Shown: positions 52,607 through 60,201 of the stretch, piece after piece
How positions within the stretch are numbered: position 1 is the first letter of the stretch
How the letters are laid out: every line of letters begins with the position of its first letter
Source: Pseudomonas viridiflava
GTDB taxonomy: Bacteria > Pseudomonadota > Gammaproteobacteria > Pseudomonadales > Pseudomonadaceae
Assembly (NCBI RefSeq): GCF_900583165.1
Contig: NZ_UTKY01000115.1
Coordinates: 29,953 to 93,952 of the forward strand
Direction: 5' to 3'
DNA length: 64,000 nucleotides
Notes under the pieces: model-generated
Seen by the model: the letters and a program-made list of their open reading frames with translations, nothing else
Database searches by the model: none
What the model was told of the DNA's origin: nothing
Program-made: the position numbers and the translations under genes

Positions 52607-53251
52607 TCAGGCTTCGCCCAGCGGGCGCAGGCGATACTGCGGTGGCAACTGCTCGAAACCACTGATGGTAGTGTTCAGGCTCTTCCAGCGACCATCCTTG
52701 ATGCCGTAGATGCAGCCGTGGATCGACAGGCTCTGCCCGCGGTGCCAAGCGTTTTGAACAATGCTGGTATGACCGACGTTGGCCACCTGCTGGATGACGT
52801 TCAGCTCGCACATGCGGTCAACACGTTCTTCCTCGGTCGGCAACTGGGCGAGTACGTCACGGTTTTCGTAGTACAGATCACGAATGGTGCGCAGCCAGCC
52901 GTCGATCAGGCCGAACTGGCGATCCTGCATCGAGGCGCGCACGCCGCCGCAACCGTAGTGGCCGGTCACTAAGATGTGTTTGACCTTGAGCACGTCCACC
53001 GCGTACTGGATCACCGACAGGCAATTGAGGTCGGTGTGCAGCACCACGTTGGCTACGTTGCGGTGCACAAACAAGTCACCCGGCAACATGCCGACGATCT
53101 CGTTGGCCGGCACGCGGGCGTCGGAGCAGCCGATCCACAAGTACTCGGGGGTTTGCTGGCGGGCGAGCTTGGCGAAGAATTCGGGATCTTCCTGTTTGAT
53201 CGCATCCGCCCAGCGTTCGTTGTTATCAAGCAGGTCTTGTAGTTCGTTCAT
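52607..53251 (-). CDS. can: Beta-class carbonic anhydrase
   Basis: Interconverts carbon dioxide and bicarbonate. The 214-residue protein has the zinc ligands C42, H98 and C101 and the Asp44-Arg46 pair, at the same numbering as E. coli Can. The ATG at 53251 starts MNELQDLLDNNERWADAI, as in relatives; the frame stays open to 53392 but that region belongs to the divergent promoter. P. aeruginosa is recalled to have the orthologue near rimI, as here. Confidence 0.96.
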   Translation of the reverse strand: MNELQDLLDNNERWADAIKQEDPEFFAKLARQQTPEYLWIGCSDARVPANEIVGMLPGDLFVHRNVANVVLHTDLNCLSVIQYAVDVLKVKHILVTGHYGCGGVRASMQDRQFGLIDGWLRTIRDLYYENRDVLAQLPTEEERVDRMCELNVIQQVANVGHTSIVQNAWHRGQSLSIHGCIYGIKDGRWKSLNTTISGFEQLPPQYRLRPLGEA

Positions 53252-53390
53252 CAGGGAAAGCCTCAGGAATGATGCGCAGGTTTGTGACTGACCAGCCCTC
53301 GTTCGGGTCACGCCAAGCGCAAATAAGCTTGAATCTTTAGGGCGCCGTGCCTGTCCACACACTATAAGCCCCACAGTATGAGGATTGGCC

Positions 53391-53795
53391 ATGACTGAAT
53401 CACGACGTCCCTACGGCGCTACACAGCCCGAACCCATCGACGACAACGAAGACCGCATGGGCTCGATGCGCGAGCTGGACTTTGACGAGCAGGAGCCCAC
53501 TGCTGAGATTGGCGATGAGATCCCACGCCGTGAGCGCGAACACTTGATGCCCGACGAACGGGTGCGCGAAGCAGGGCTAACCGGCGCCTCTACGGATGAT
53601 CATGAGCCGACCGATGATGATATGAGCCCCGAAACCCTGATCCATGAGGATGGAGCGCGCGATGCACGGGAGGAAGGCGAAGATAATCCGGCGGATTATG
53701 ATTTGAGTATTGTGGATGAAGATGAGATTGGCGGCGGGAATGGGTTGGATGAGGCCGAGTTGGCCGATATTGACCCGGTAGACGGGAACCGCTGA
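53391..53795 (+). CDS. Highly acidic hypothetical protein, 134 residues
   Basis: A soluble protein with an extreme excess of Asp and Glu (for example EGEDNPADYDLSIVDEDEIG), no cysteine and probably little fixed structure. Such proteins are common in pseudomonads and are sometimes labelled phosphatase or kinase by tradition, but I see no catalytic motif. GAGG at 53380-53383 supports the ATG at 53391. It is divergent from the carbonic anhydrase gene and convergent with rimI. Confidence 0.75.
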   Translation: MTESRRPYGATQPEPIDDNEDRMGSMRELDFDEQEPTAEIGDEIPRREREHLMPDERVREAGLTGASTDDHEPTDDDMSPETLIHEDGARDAREEGEDNPADYDLSIVDEDEIGGGNGLDEAELADIDPVDGNR

Positions 53796-53820
53796 TTAAC
53801 CGCAGTGCTAGCAGTGCTTA

Positions 53821-53850
53821 ATGTGGGAGGGGGCAGGCCCCCTCCCACAT
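53821..53850. repeat. REP-type hairpin between convergent genes
   Basis: A perfect 13-bp stem atgtgggaggggg / cccccTCCCACAT with loop cagg. The arm is the same gtgggaggggg sequence seen in the REPIN at 901-995, so this is a single or collapsed REP unit. It may also end transcripts from both sides. Confidence 0.75.
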
Positions 53851-53862
53851 GGATTTCGGCGC

Positions 53863-54315
53863 TTAGTCGACCAAGGTGCAGGCCATTACAACCGCATCTT
53901 CGCGCCCGCCGACGGCCGGGTAGTAATCGCGCCGACGCCCGATTTCGTTGAAGCCGTAACGCTCATACAGGCGAAATGCGCCGGTATTGCTGTCACGCAC
54001 TTCCAGGAAACACTCCCGCGCACTGGCGGCGTATGCCCGGGACATCAGGTGCTCCAGCAACGCCAAGCCCAATCCACGGCCCTGGTTCTCCGGCTTCACC
54101 GTGATATTGAGCAAGTGCGCTTCATCCAAGATGATCTGCACCACGCCGTGCCCCACCTGCTGCTCACCGTCAAACATCAGCCAGATCTGGTACTTGCCCA
54201 GCCCATCGAGAAAAATCCCACGGGTCCACGGGTGGCTGAACGCCGCGTATTCGATTTTCAGCACGGCGTCGAGGTCGGCCTCGGTCATCGGGCGGAAGGA
54301 TAAAGCCTCACTCAT
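53863..54315 (-). CDS. rimI: Ribosomal protein alanine N-acetyltransferase
   Basis: A 150-residue GNAT-family enzyme; RimI acetylates the N-terminus of ribosomal protein S18. The acetyl-CoA loop NQGRGLGLALLEHL (about 78-91) and the FLEVRDSNTGAFRLYERYGF segment are typical. It overlaps the upstream holD gene by 8 bases. The holD-rimI pairing is the same as in E. coli. Confidence 0.92.
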   Translation of the reverse strand: MSEALSFRPMTEADLDAVLKIEYAAFSHPWTRGIFLDGLGKYQIWLMFDGEQQVGHGVVQIILDEAHLLNITVKPENQGRGLGLALLEHLMSRAYAASARECFLEVRDSNTGAFRLYERYGFNEIGRRRDYYPAVGGREDAVVMACTLVD

Positions 54316-55093
54316 CGGTTGTTTTCCAGCGCGCCATCAGCCGGCGCATGGCTTGCCAGACATCAGCCTTACGCTGTGGCTCTTCCATTAATAATTCCAG
54401 GCCCGGCAGGGCCCATACCGAGCCCAGGCCTTCGACCTGCAGCTCGCGGTACCAGGCTTCGGCATTGGCTTCACCGGCAAAACGCACGGCGGGCAGGCCG
54501 ATCAGCCACAGGCAGACACAGGGTTCGTCTTCCAGGCGCGCCGAGACAAAACCTTGCACAAAATCTCGGGCGGCGTCCGGGCCCTGGTCCATGTTGCCGC
54601 GCACCAACAACGGCCAGCGCACAGGGTCACCGATGATCTGCGGGCTGTCGGGCAGGCCGGCGGCGCGCAGCATGTCCTTGAGCAGCATGTAGGCCGGGTC
54701 GCGGGTCTGGAAGCGTTCGCCGGTGGGCAACTCCACCAACAGCAGGCAGCGCCCGGCACGCAGCAATTGCAGGGCAAAGCGCGGAGGCTGGACGACGGGC
54801 ACCTTGACCACCGGGGCCATCACGTCGGCCACCTTGGCGGCCTTGGTCACTGGCGATGGCCGTGGCACTTCGATCTTCGCCCGCTCCACCACCGGGCGCA
54901 CGGGCGCTTCGGCCTTGACCACCGCCACCGGCGCAGCCGCTTCTTCACCCGAAGCCTCAAAGGCCTCATAGGGCTCAGGCGTTTCCAGCAGCTCGGGCCG
55001 CGAGGGTGCGGCAAACGGCAGTTCAGTGCGGGGCAGCCAGTTGACCACCTGCATGGCGGTCAAGTAAGCGCGACGTCGGGACTCGATAAGCAC
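54308..55093 (-). CDS. holD: DNA polymerase III psi subunit (HolD-like)
   Basis: A 261-residue protein. The Pro/Ala/Val-rich N-terminal half (about 30-105) looks like a flexible linker. The C-terminal globular half (from about 105: FALQLLRAGRCLLLVELPTG) is the probable psi domain, which with chi links the clamp loader to single-strand binding protein. Pseudomonad psi is very divergent. The call rests on position before rimI and on the P. aeruginosa homologue PA4679, recalled from the literature as the cryptic psi subunit. A GTG at 55093 or the ATG at 55054 could be the start. Confidence 0.72.
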   Translation of the reverse strand: MLIESRRRAYLTAMQVVNWLPRTELPFAAPSRPELLETPEPYEAFEASGEEAAAPVAVVKAEAPVRPVVERAKIEVPRPSPVTKAAKVADVMAPVVKVPVVQPPRFALQLLRAGRCLLLVELPTGERFQTRDPAYMLLKDMLRAAGLPDSPQIIGDPVRWPLLVRGNMDQGPDAARDFVQGFVSARLEDEPCVCLWLIGLPAVRFAGEANAEAWYRELQVEGLGSVWALPGLELLMEEPQRKADVWQAMRRLMARWKTTDE

Positions 55094-55105
55094 AGCTCGG
55101 CCACT

Positions 55106-55114
55106 TGTGGATAA
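55106..55114 (-). promoter_or_regulatory. DnaA box (exact TTATCCACA)
   Basis: TGTGGATAA on the plus strand, i.e. TTATCCACA on the minus strand, an exact match to the high-affinity DnaA site. It lies 12 bases before the holD GTG and just downstream of a minus-strand -10-like TAGAAT (55133-55128). Confidence 0.7.
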
Positions 55115-55174
55115 CTAAAGAGCGGGGATTCTACCGCTGTTCGGCAACAATCGCCCACTGCGCACTGACCGGCT

Positions 55175-55183
55175 GTGGATAAA
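55175..55183 (-). promoter_or_regulatory. Second DnaA box (exact TTATCCACA)
   Basis: TGTGGATAA again, same orientation, 69 bases from the first. It covers the expected -35 position of a plus-strand -10-like TACAAT at 55201-55206, which would drive mksF. Confidence 0.7.
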
Positions 55184-55241
55184 TCCCGGGCCTGATGCAG
55201 TACAATCGCGACTTTTCGTCGCCAACCAACCGGCCATTCCC

Positions 55242-56519
55242 ATGATCGAACCCAAGCGCGTCCTACGCGCCCTCGCCGAACACTGGGCCTTACTTGAGCC
55301 TCTGTGCGAACACTTCGACCAAGGCACCTTGAGCCTTGGCGAGCTGCGCGCACAACTGGCCGCCCAACAACTGGACAGCACGCCCCAGGACATCACCAGC
55401 CTGCTGGACGTGTGGATTCGCCTGGATATCCTGGTGCCTGTCGCCAAGAGCCCGAACCGTTTCGAGCTCAATGCGCAGATCCACGACTTCCTCGCCTATC
55501 TTCGCAAGGAGCACCGGCTTGGCCTGTGCCTGGAAATCGAAGCCTACCTGCGCCACCTTGAGCGCTTGGCCGGCTATATCCAGGATGCTTTCGACATCCG
55601 TGATGGCCACGACCTCGCCCGCCAACTGCGCTTGCTGGATATGCGCGTGCGGGACGTGCTGAAAAAACTCGCCAACGATGAACAAGCCCTCGCCGCCGTG
55701 GCCGATCGCGCCAAGACCAGCGATCGGCAGATCCCATTGCGCCAGCGGTATGCCGAAGTACTGGCAACCTGGGATGAATACGTCGAACCGATGATCCAAC
55801 TGGTGAACGCCGACGGCGCCTTCGAACAAGGCGTGCGCAAGGTTGAAAATGTGCTGCTGCGCATGCTCACCGAGCAACAGCGCCTCGGTCACCTGGTGGA
55901 CGACGACATGCTGCTGCGCACCCACGCACGCATCCTCGAAATGCAGACCAGCGCCCAGCTGACCTTACGTCATGCCCGCGAACTGTTGCTGCCATTGCGT
56001 GAAGAAGCGCGCCGGCACAACGCTGTGACCCGGGGTGCGGCGCTGGCGCTGTCGGCGATTCGCCGCAAGGGTTTGGACGCGGTGCCGCAAGCAGCCATGC
56101 CGATGTTTACCCGCCCGCAAAGCACCTTCCTCGGCAGCGCAAGCCAGGTGGAAGCCTATGTGTACGCATTGGCGAACTTCGAGCCGAAACCGGCGCGGTT
56201 CCCCAAGGCGCACAAATCCCACAAAGGCGAAGCCCAGCGCGCACCGCGCACGGTCAAGGAGATGCTCGAACGCTGCGAAGACGCGCTGCCGATGCCAGAC
56301 CTGATGACCTGGCTGCTGGAGCAGGAGCCGGACGGCGCCACCGACGAATTGCTGTATTGGTTCTCGCGCCTGTCTCGTGAAAAACGCTTCAAGCGCGAAC
56401 GTCTGGAACGCCGCGATTACCACACACACGAGCACCAGGTCAGCCTGCGCTCCTTCGCCCTGCTCCCGGCCAGCACCGCCTGCGCCGAGAATTCTGCGAG
56501 CACGCCTAATGCATCTTGA
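55242..56519 (+). CDS. mksF: MksF, kleisin subunit of the MksBEF condensin
   Basis: A 425-residue, largely helical protein. An N-terminal winged-helix part (EHWALLEPLCEHFDQGTLSL) and a central helical region precede a C-terminal basic part, the layout of MukF-like kleisins that bridge the SMC heads. It heads a three-gene unit with mksE and mksB, overlapping mksE by 11 bases. It corresponds to JetA of Wadjet systems, but the JetD nuclease is missing here. Confidence 0.87.
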   Translation: MIEPKRVLRALAEHWALLEPLCEHFDQGTLSLGELRAQLAAQQLDSTPQDITSLLDVWIRLDILVPVAKSPNRFELNAQIHDFLAYLRKEHRLGLCLEIEAYLRHLERLAGYIQDAFDIRDGHDLARQLRLLDMRVRDVLKKLANDEQALAAVADRAKTSDRQIPLRQRYAEVLATWDEYVEPMIQLVNADGAFEQGVRKVENVLLRMLTEQQRLGHLVDDDMLLRTHARILEMQTSAQLTLRHARELLLPLREEARRHNAVTRGAALALSAIRRKGLDAVPQAAMPMFTRPQSTFLGSASQVEAYVYALANFEPKPARFPKAHKSHKGEAQRAPRTVKEMLERCEDALPMPDLMTWLLEQEPDGATDELLYWFSRLSREKRFKRERLERRDYHTHEHQVSLRSFALLPASTACAENSASTPNAS

Positions 56520-57216
56520 TCTATCCGAACTGTCCCAGCTGGCGCCGATCTTTCGCGAGCTGTTCAAGGGTTATCACGTCAGCCGCCGCGACCCGGAGCT
56601 GTACGCCCAGCTGTCGAACTTCCAGGACCAGTACCGCACGCTGTTCAAGGCCCTGGGCTTTGAGCTGGTGTGCGACACGCGCGGGTTTTATTACTTCGTG
56701 CCGGACTCGGCCATCGCCAGCGCCCAGGTGAACAAGACTGCGCAGCGCTTGGCGTTGTTCACCTTCATCATCGTCGAACACCTGGCCGATCAGGGCCGCG
56801 ATCCGATCGCCGTGCTCGACGGTGGCAGCCTGGGCCGCGATGAGTTGCCGTCGCTGCTGGAGAAGTACCGCGACCTGTTTATCCAGGCCGAAGTGCAAAC
56901 CCAGGAAGAGCTCGAAGAAAAAATCATGCGCCGCATGACCCAGCTCGGGTTTGCCAGCGAAGACAACGGTATCTATCGCTTCCTGCCGCCGATGCACCGC
57001 TTCCTCGATGTGTGCCTGTCGGTGCAGCAGGACCGTGATTTGGCGGCCAGCGTGCACAGCGTGCTGCCATTGCCGGCACCGGTGATCATCGACGAAGACA
57101 GCGACGAGAAATTGCTGAAAACCGACGACCCGCTCGATCTGAGTGACTTCGAAGAAGAAAGCGAAGAAGACGCCATGGCCCGCGCCATTGCCGAAGAACA
57201 GGAGACCGACGCATGA
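56509..57216 (+). CDS. mksE: MksE, kleisin-associated subunit of the MksBEF condensin
   Basis: A 235-residue protein with winged-helix character (LDLSELSQLAPIFRELFKGY at the N-terminus, later LLEKYRDLFIQAEVQTQEEL) and a very acidic C-terminal tail (DPLDLSDFEEESEEDAMARA). MukE-like subunits bind the kleisin as dimers. The ATG at 56509 is inside the 3' end of mksF. An in-frame start at 56377 would add residues read out of the mksF frame. It overlaps mksB by 4 bases. Confidence 0.87.
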   Translation: MHLDLSELSQLAPIFRELFKGYHVSRRDPELYAQLSNFQDQYRTLFKALGFELVCDTRGFYYFVPDSAIASAQVNKTAQRLALFTFIIVEHLADQGRDPIAVLDGGSLGRDELPSLLEKYRDLFIQAEVQTQEELEEKIMRRMTQLGFASEDNGIYRFLPPMHRFLDVCLSVQQDRDLAASVHSVLPLPAPVIIDEDSDEKLLKTDDPLDLSDFEEESEEDAMARAIAEEQETDA

Positions 57217-60041
57217 GTAAGGAACGCTACGGCATCCGCCGCTTCGCCCTATTGAACACCGCCGGCTACAGCCTGGGCCTGTTCCCATTAGAAGAACCGC
57301 TGTCAGTGTATGGCGCGAACAACCTGGGTAAATCCGCCTCGATCAATGCCTTGCAGTTCCCGATTTTGGCGCGCATGTCGGACATGAGTTTCGGCAAGTA
57401 CACCCTGGAACAGTCGCGGCGCTTCTACTTCGCCACCGACACCAGTTACATCCTCGTGGAAGTCTCCCTGCCCCACGGCCCACATGTGATCGGCGTGGTC
57501 GGTCGCGGCCCTGGCGGCGGTTTTGGTCATCAGTTCTTTGCCTATGCCGGCAAGCTGGACCTGGCTCACTACCAGAAAAACGACACCTGCTTGCGGCAGA
57601 AAGAGCTGTTCACCAACCTTGAACGCGAGGGCCTGAAAGCCTACGAACTCAAGCCGGATGAACTGCGCCGTTTGCTGGTGGGCGGGCATACATCGATCCC
57701 GCTGGACCTCACGTTGATCCCGCTGCGCTCCACCAGTGAGCAGAGCCTGAAGACCTTCCGTGCGCTGTTTATCAACCTGCTGCACATGCGCGAAATTACG
57801 GCGGCCAAGCTCAAGCAACTGTTCCTGGATGCCTTCGAACACAGCCTGCGTTCCGGCAGTGTGGATTACATCGCCGCGTGTGAAGAAGCCTTCCGCGATG
57901 TGCGACGCATGGAGCAGGACTACCACTCGCTGGTGGCCGCCGGGCCGCTGGTAGAGGCGCTAGCCAATGGCGTACGCCTGCGCGATGTATTGCGCGGCAA
58001 GTTGCACCGCCTGTCGCCGTTGCTGGATTCGTTGCTGGGTACTTGGTCGGACTACGCCAGTGCGCGCAAGGAAGAGCTGACCATCCAGGCCGAGCACTAC
58101 CGCAATGAGCAAGACTCGCTGCAGAACGACCAGCGCGGCGGCACCCAGGAGCTGATGCGCCTGGAGCGTGAGATCAGTGGTATCCAGCGCTGGCTGGGCG
58201 AGTTGTCGGTGCTCAAGCATCGCTTTGCGCTGGTGGATGACGTGAAGGTGCTGGAGCAGCAATTGCTGGCCGCCAAGGACGCTCACGATGAACTCGCGGG
58301 CGCCCTGGCGCAGTCGCGGCAGTTCAGCGCCGAGGACCTGGACGAACGTCTGCGCGAGCTGGAAAAACGCCTGAAGTCGGTCAAGCAGCAGCTCGACCAT
58401 GCGGACAACAACAGCTACGCCAAACTACGTGAGGAATTCTCACAGCAGGATGTCGAGCGCCTGATGCGCTTGTTCAACAGTTCGCTGTTCAGCCTGCCGT
58501 TGGGCGAGCATGGCATCACGTTGGATGAGGACGGCCAGTGGGTCAAATCCCTGGAGCAGATTCTCGATGGCTTCAAGGGTGAGCGCTTTGAAGTGCCGGG
58601 GCTGTCCATCGACATCTCCCACATCGAACCGCCGGCGTTGCAGGCCCTGGCGGATCGCGCCGCGTTGCGCGATCAGAAAGAGCGCCTGGAAAAAGAACTC
58701 AAGCAGCTCAAGACCCAACAAGCCGTAGCCTCTGACCGGGCGGCGAGCAAGACCCAGACCGAAGCGTTGTACCAGCAGGTGCTGGATGCGCAGAAGGCGT
58801 TGGAAGACTTCCGCCGTGCACAAACCCTGAGCGCGGAAGAAGGCGAAAAACTGGAAAACCTGGCGCAAATGGAAGCGGCGCAGGACGAGTTGAAGCGCTC
58901 CAGCGATGCGTTCACCGAACGCGTCCAGCAACTGTCGGCCAAACTGCAACTGGTGGGCCGTCAGATTGGCGATATGGAAGCCAAGCAGCGCACGCTGGAT
59001 GACGCATTGCGCCGTCGTCAGCTGTTGCCGGCGGACTTGCCGTTCGGCACGCCGTTCATGGACCCGGTCGATGATTCCATGGACAACCTGCTGCCGCTGC
59101 TCAATGACTATCAGGACAGCTGGCAAGGTTTGCTGCGCGCTGATGGCCAGATCGAGGCGCTGTATGCCCAGGTTCGGCTCAAGGGCGTGGCCAAGTTCGA
59201 CAGCGAAGATGATGTCGAGCGTCGCCTGCAACTGCTGATCAACGCGTATGCGCACCGTACCGATGAAGCGCTGACCCTGGGCAAGGCGCGCCGTGCGGCG
59301 GTCACCGATATCGCGCGGACCTTGCGCAATATCCGCAGCGACTATGACAGCCTTGAGCATCAACTGGCGTTGTTCAACCGTGAGATCAACAAGCGCCAGG
59401 TCTCCAACCTGCAGAGCTTTCGCATCGTGCTGGCGCCGAACAAAGAAGCGCTCAAGCATATCGACCAGATCATCCACAGTGCCGGTCAGTATGAAGAAGG
59501 CGAAACCCTGTCGGTCTTCGACCTGAGCCAGAGCGCCGAGCAGGACAACAAGAACGAAGAGGCCAAGGAGTACCTGGCCCGTTTGGTGGCCGCCAACCAT
59601 AACCAGTTGGGCCTCAAGGATTTGTTCGAGCTGGCCTTCGAGATCACCAAGGTGCATGGCCAGCCGGTGATTCACACCGACATCGATGGCGCCGCGTCCA
59701 ACGGTACCACCATGACCATCAAGGCGCTGACCAACATGTACTTGTTGCTGCACTTGATGGACCGCGACCAGGCCGGGCGTGTGCGTTTGCCGTACTACCT
59801 CGACGAGGCGGCGGACATCGATGAGAAGAACCAGGCGGCGTTGCTGGAGACCAGTTTGCAGTTGGGCTTTGTGCCGATTCTGGCCAGCGTGAAACCGCAG
59901 GTGTCCGCCCAGGTGGCGATCGACCTCGAAGGCGGCAGCGGGCCGAACGGGATCTATATCGATGAGGCGGATTGGAAGTACATTCGTCGTCATGATGCAG
60001 TGAAGGCGACGGTGAATGAGCCGGAGTTGGATGAGGTCTGA
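57213..60041 (+). CDS. mksB: MksB, SMC-like ATPase of the MksBEF condensin
   Basis: A 942-residue protein with the SMC/MukB layout. It has an N-terminal Walker A GANNLGKS (34-41), long coiled coils (about 270-420 and 480-620) around a hinge-like middle, and a C-terminal head with the Walker B-like PYYLDEAADIDE. It compacts the chromosome with MksE and MksF; length agrees with P. aeruginosa MksB. A terminator follows directly. No Toprim nuclease gene (mksG/jetD) is present up to pqiB. Confidence 0.92.
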   Translation: MSKERYGIRRFALLNTAGYSLGLFPLEEPLSVYGANNLGKSASINALQFPILARMSDMSFGKYTLEQSRRFYFATDTSYILVEVSLPHGPHVIGVVGRGPGGGFGHQFFAYAGKLDLAHYQKNDTCLRQKELFTNLEREGLKAYELKPDELRRLLVGGHTSIPLDLTLIPLRSTSEQSLKTFRALFINLLHMREITAAKLKQLFLDAFEHSLRSGSVDYIAACEEAFRDVRRMEQDYHSLVAAGPLVEALANGVRLRDVLRGKLHRLSPLLDSLLGTWSDYASARKEELTIQAEHYRNEQDSLQNDQRGGTQELMRLEREISGIQRWLGELSVLKHRFALVDDVKVLEQQLLAAKDAHDELAGALAQSRQFSAEDLDERLRELEKRLKSVKQQLDHADNNSYAKLREEFSQQDVERLMRLFNSSLFSLPLGEHGITLDEDGQWVKSLEQILDGFKGERFEVPGLSIDISHIEPPALQALADRAALRDQKERLEKELKQLKTQQAVASDRAASKTQTEALYQQVLDAQKALEDFRRAQTLSAEEGEKLENLAQMEAAQDELKRSSDAFTERVQQLSAKLQLVGRQIGDMEAKQRTLDDALRRRQLLPADLPFGTPFMDPVDDSMDNLLPLLNDYQDSWQGLLRADGQIEALYAQVRLKGVAKFDSEDDVERRLQLLINAYAHRTDEALTLGKARRAAVTDIARTLRNIRSDYDSLEHQLALFNREINKRQVSNLQSFRIVLAPNKEALKHIDQIIHSAGQYEEGETLSVFDLSQSAEQDNKNEEAKEYLARLVAANHNQLGLKDLFELAFEITKVHGQPVIHTDIDGAASNGTTMTIKALTNMYLLLHLMDRDQAGRVRLPYYLDEAADIDEKNQAALLETSLQLGFVPILASVKPQVSAQVAIDLEGGSGPNGIYIDEADWKYIRRHDAVKATVNEPELDEV

Positions 60042-60060
60042 GTTTACGGGCTGAAATGCG

Positions 60061-60096
60061 AAAGGCCCCTGGGTGAGAATCCAGGGGCCTTTTTTG
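60061..60096 (+). terminator. Rho-independent terminator after mksB
   Basis: Stem aggcccctgg / ccaggggcct (60063-60072, 60081-60090) with an 8-base loop and a run of six or more T. Confidence 0.9.
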
Positions 60097-60107
60097 TTGC
60101 CTGTGCT

Positions 60108-60191
60108 GGCCTCATCGCGGGCAAGCCCGCTCCCACATTTTGATTTCATTCACAAATCAAAGTGTGGGAGCCGGGCTTGCCCGCGATGGCC
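60108..60191. repeat. REPIN (second family: gcgggcaagcccgctcccaca)
   Basis: Left arm ggcctcatcgcgggcaagcc and right arm ggcttgcccgcgatggcc face each other across about 25 bases of A/T-rich spacer. The core differs from that of the REPIN at 901, so two REP sequence groups are present in this genome. Confidence 0.85.
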
Positions 60192-60201
60192 GCGCCTCTG
60201 T

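Noticed and set aside
58440..60149. 569-codon minus-strand frame opposite mksB
   Set aside because: Antisense shadow of the coiled-coil coding part of mksB; it also spans the downstream terminator.
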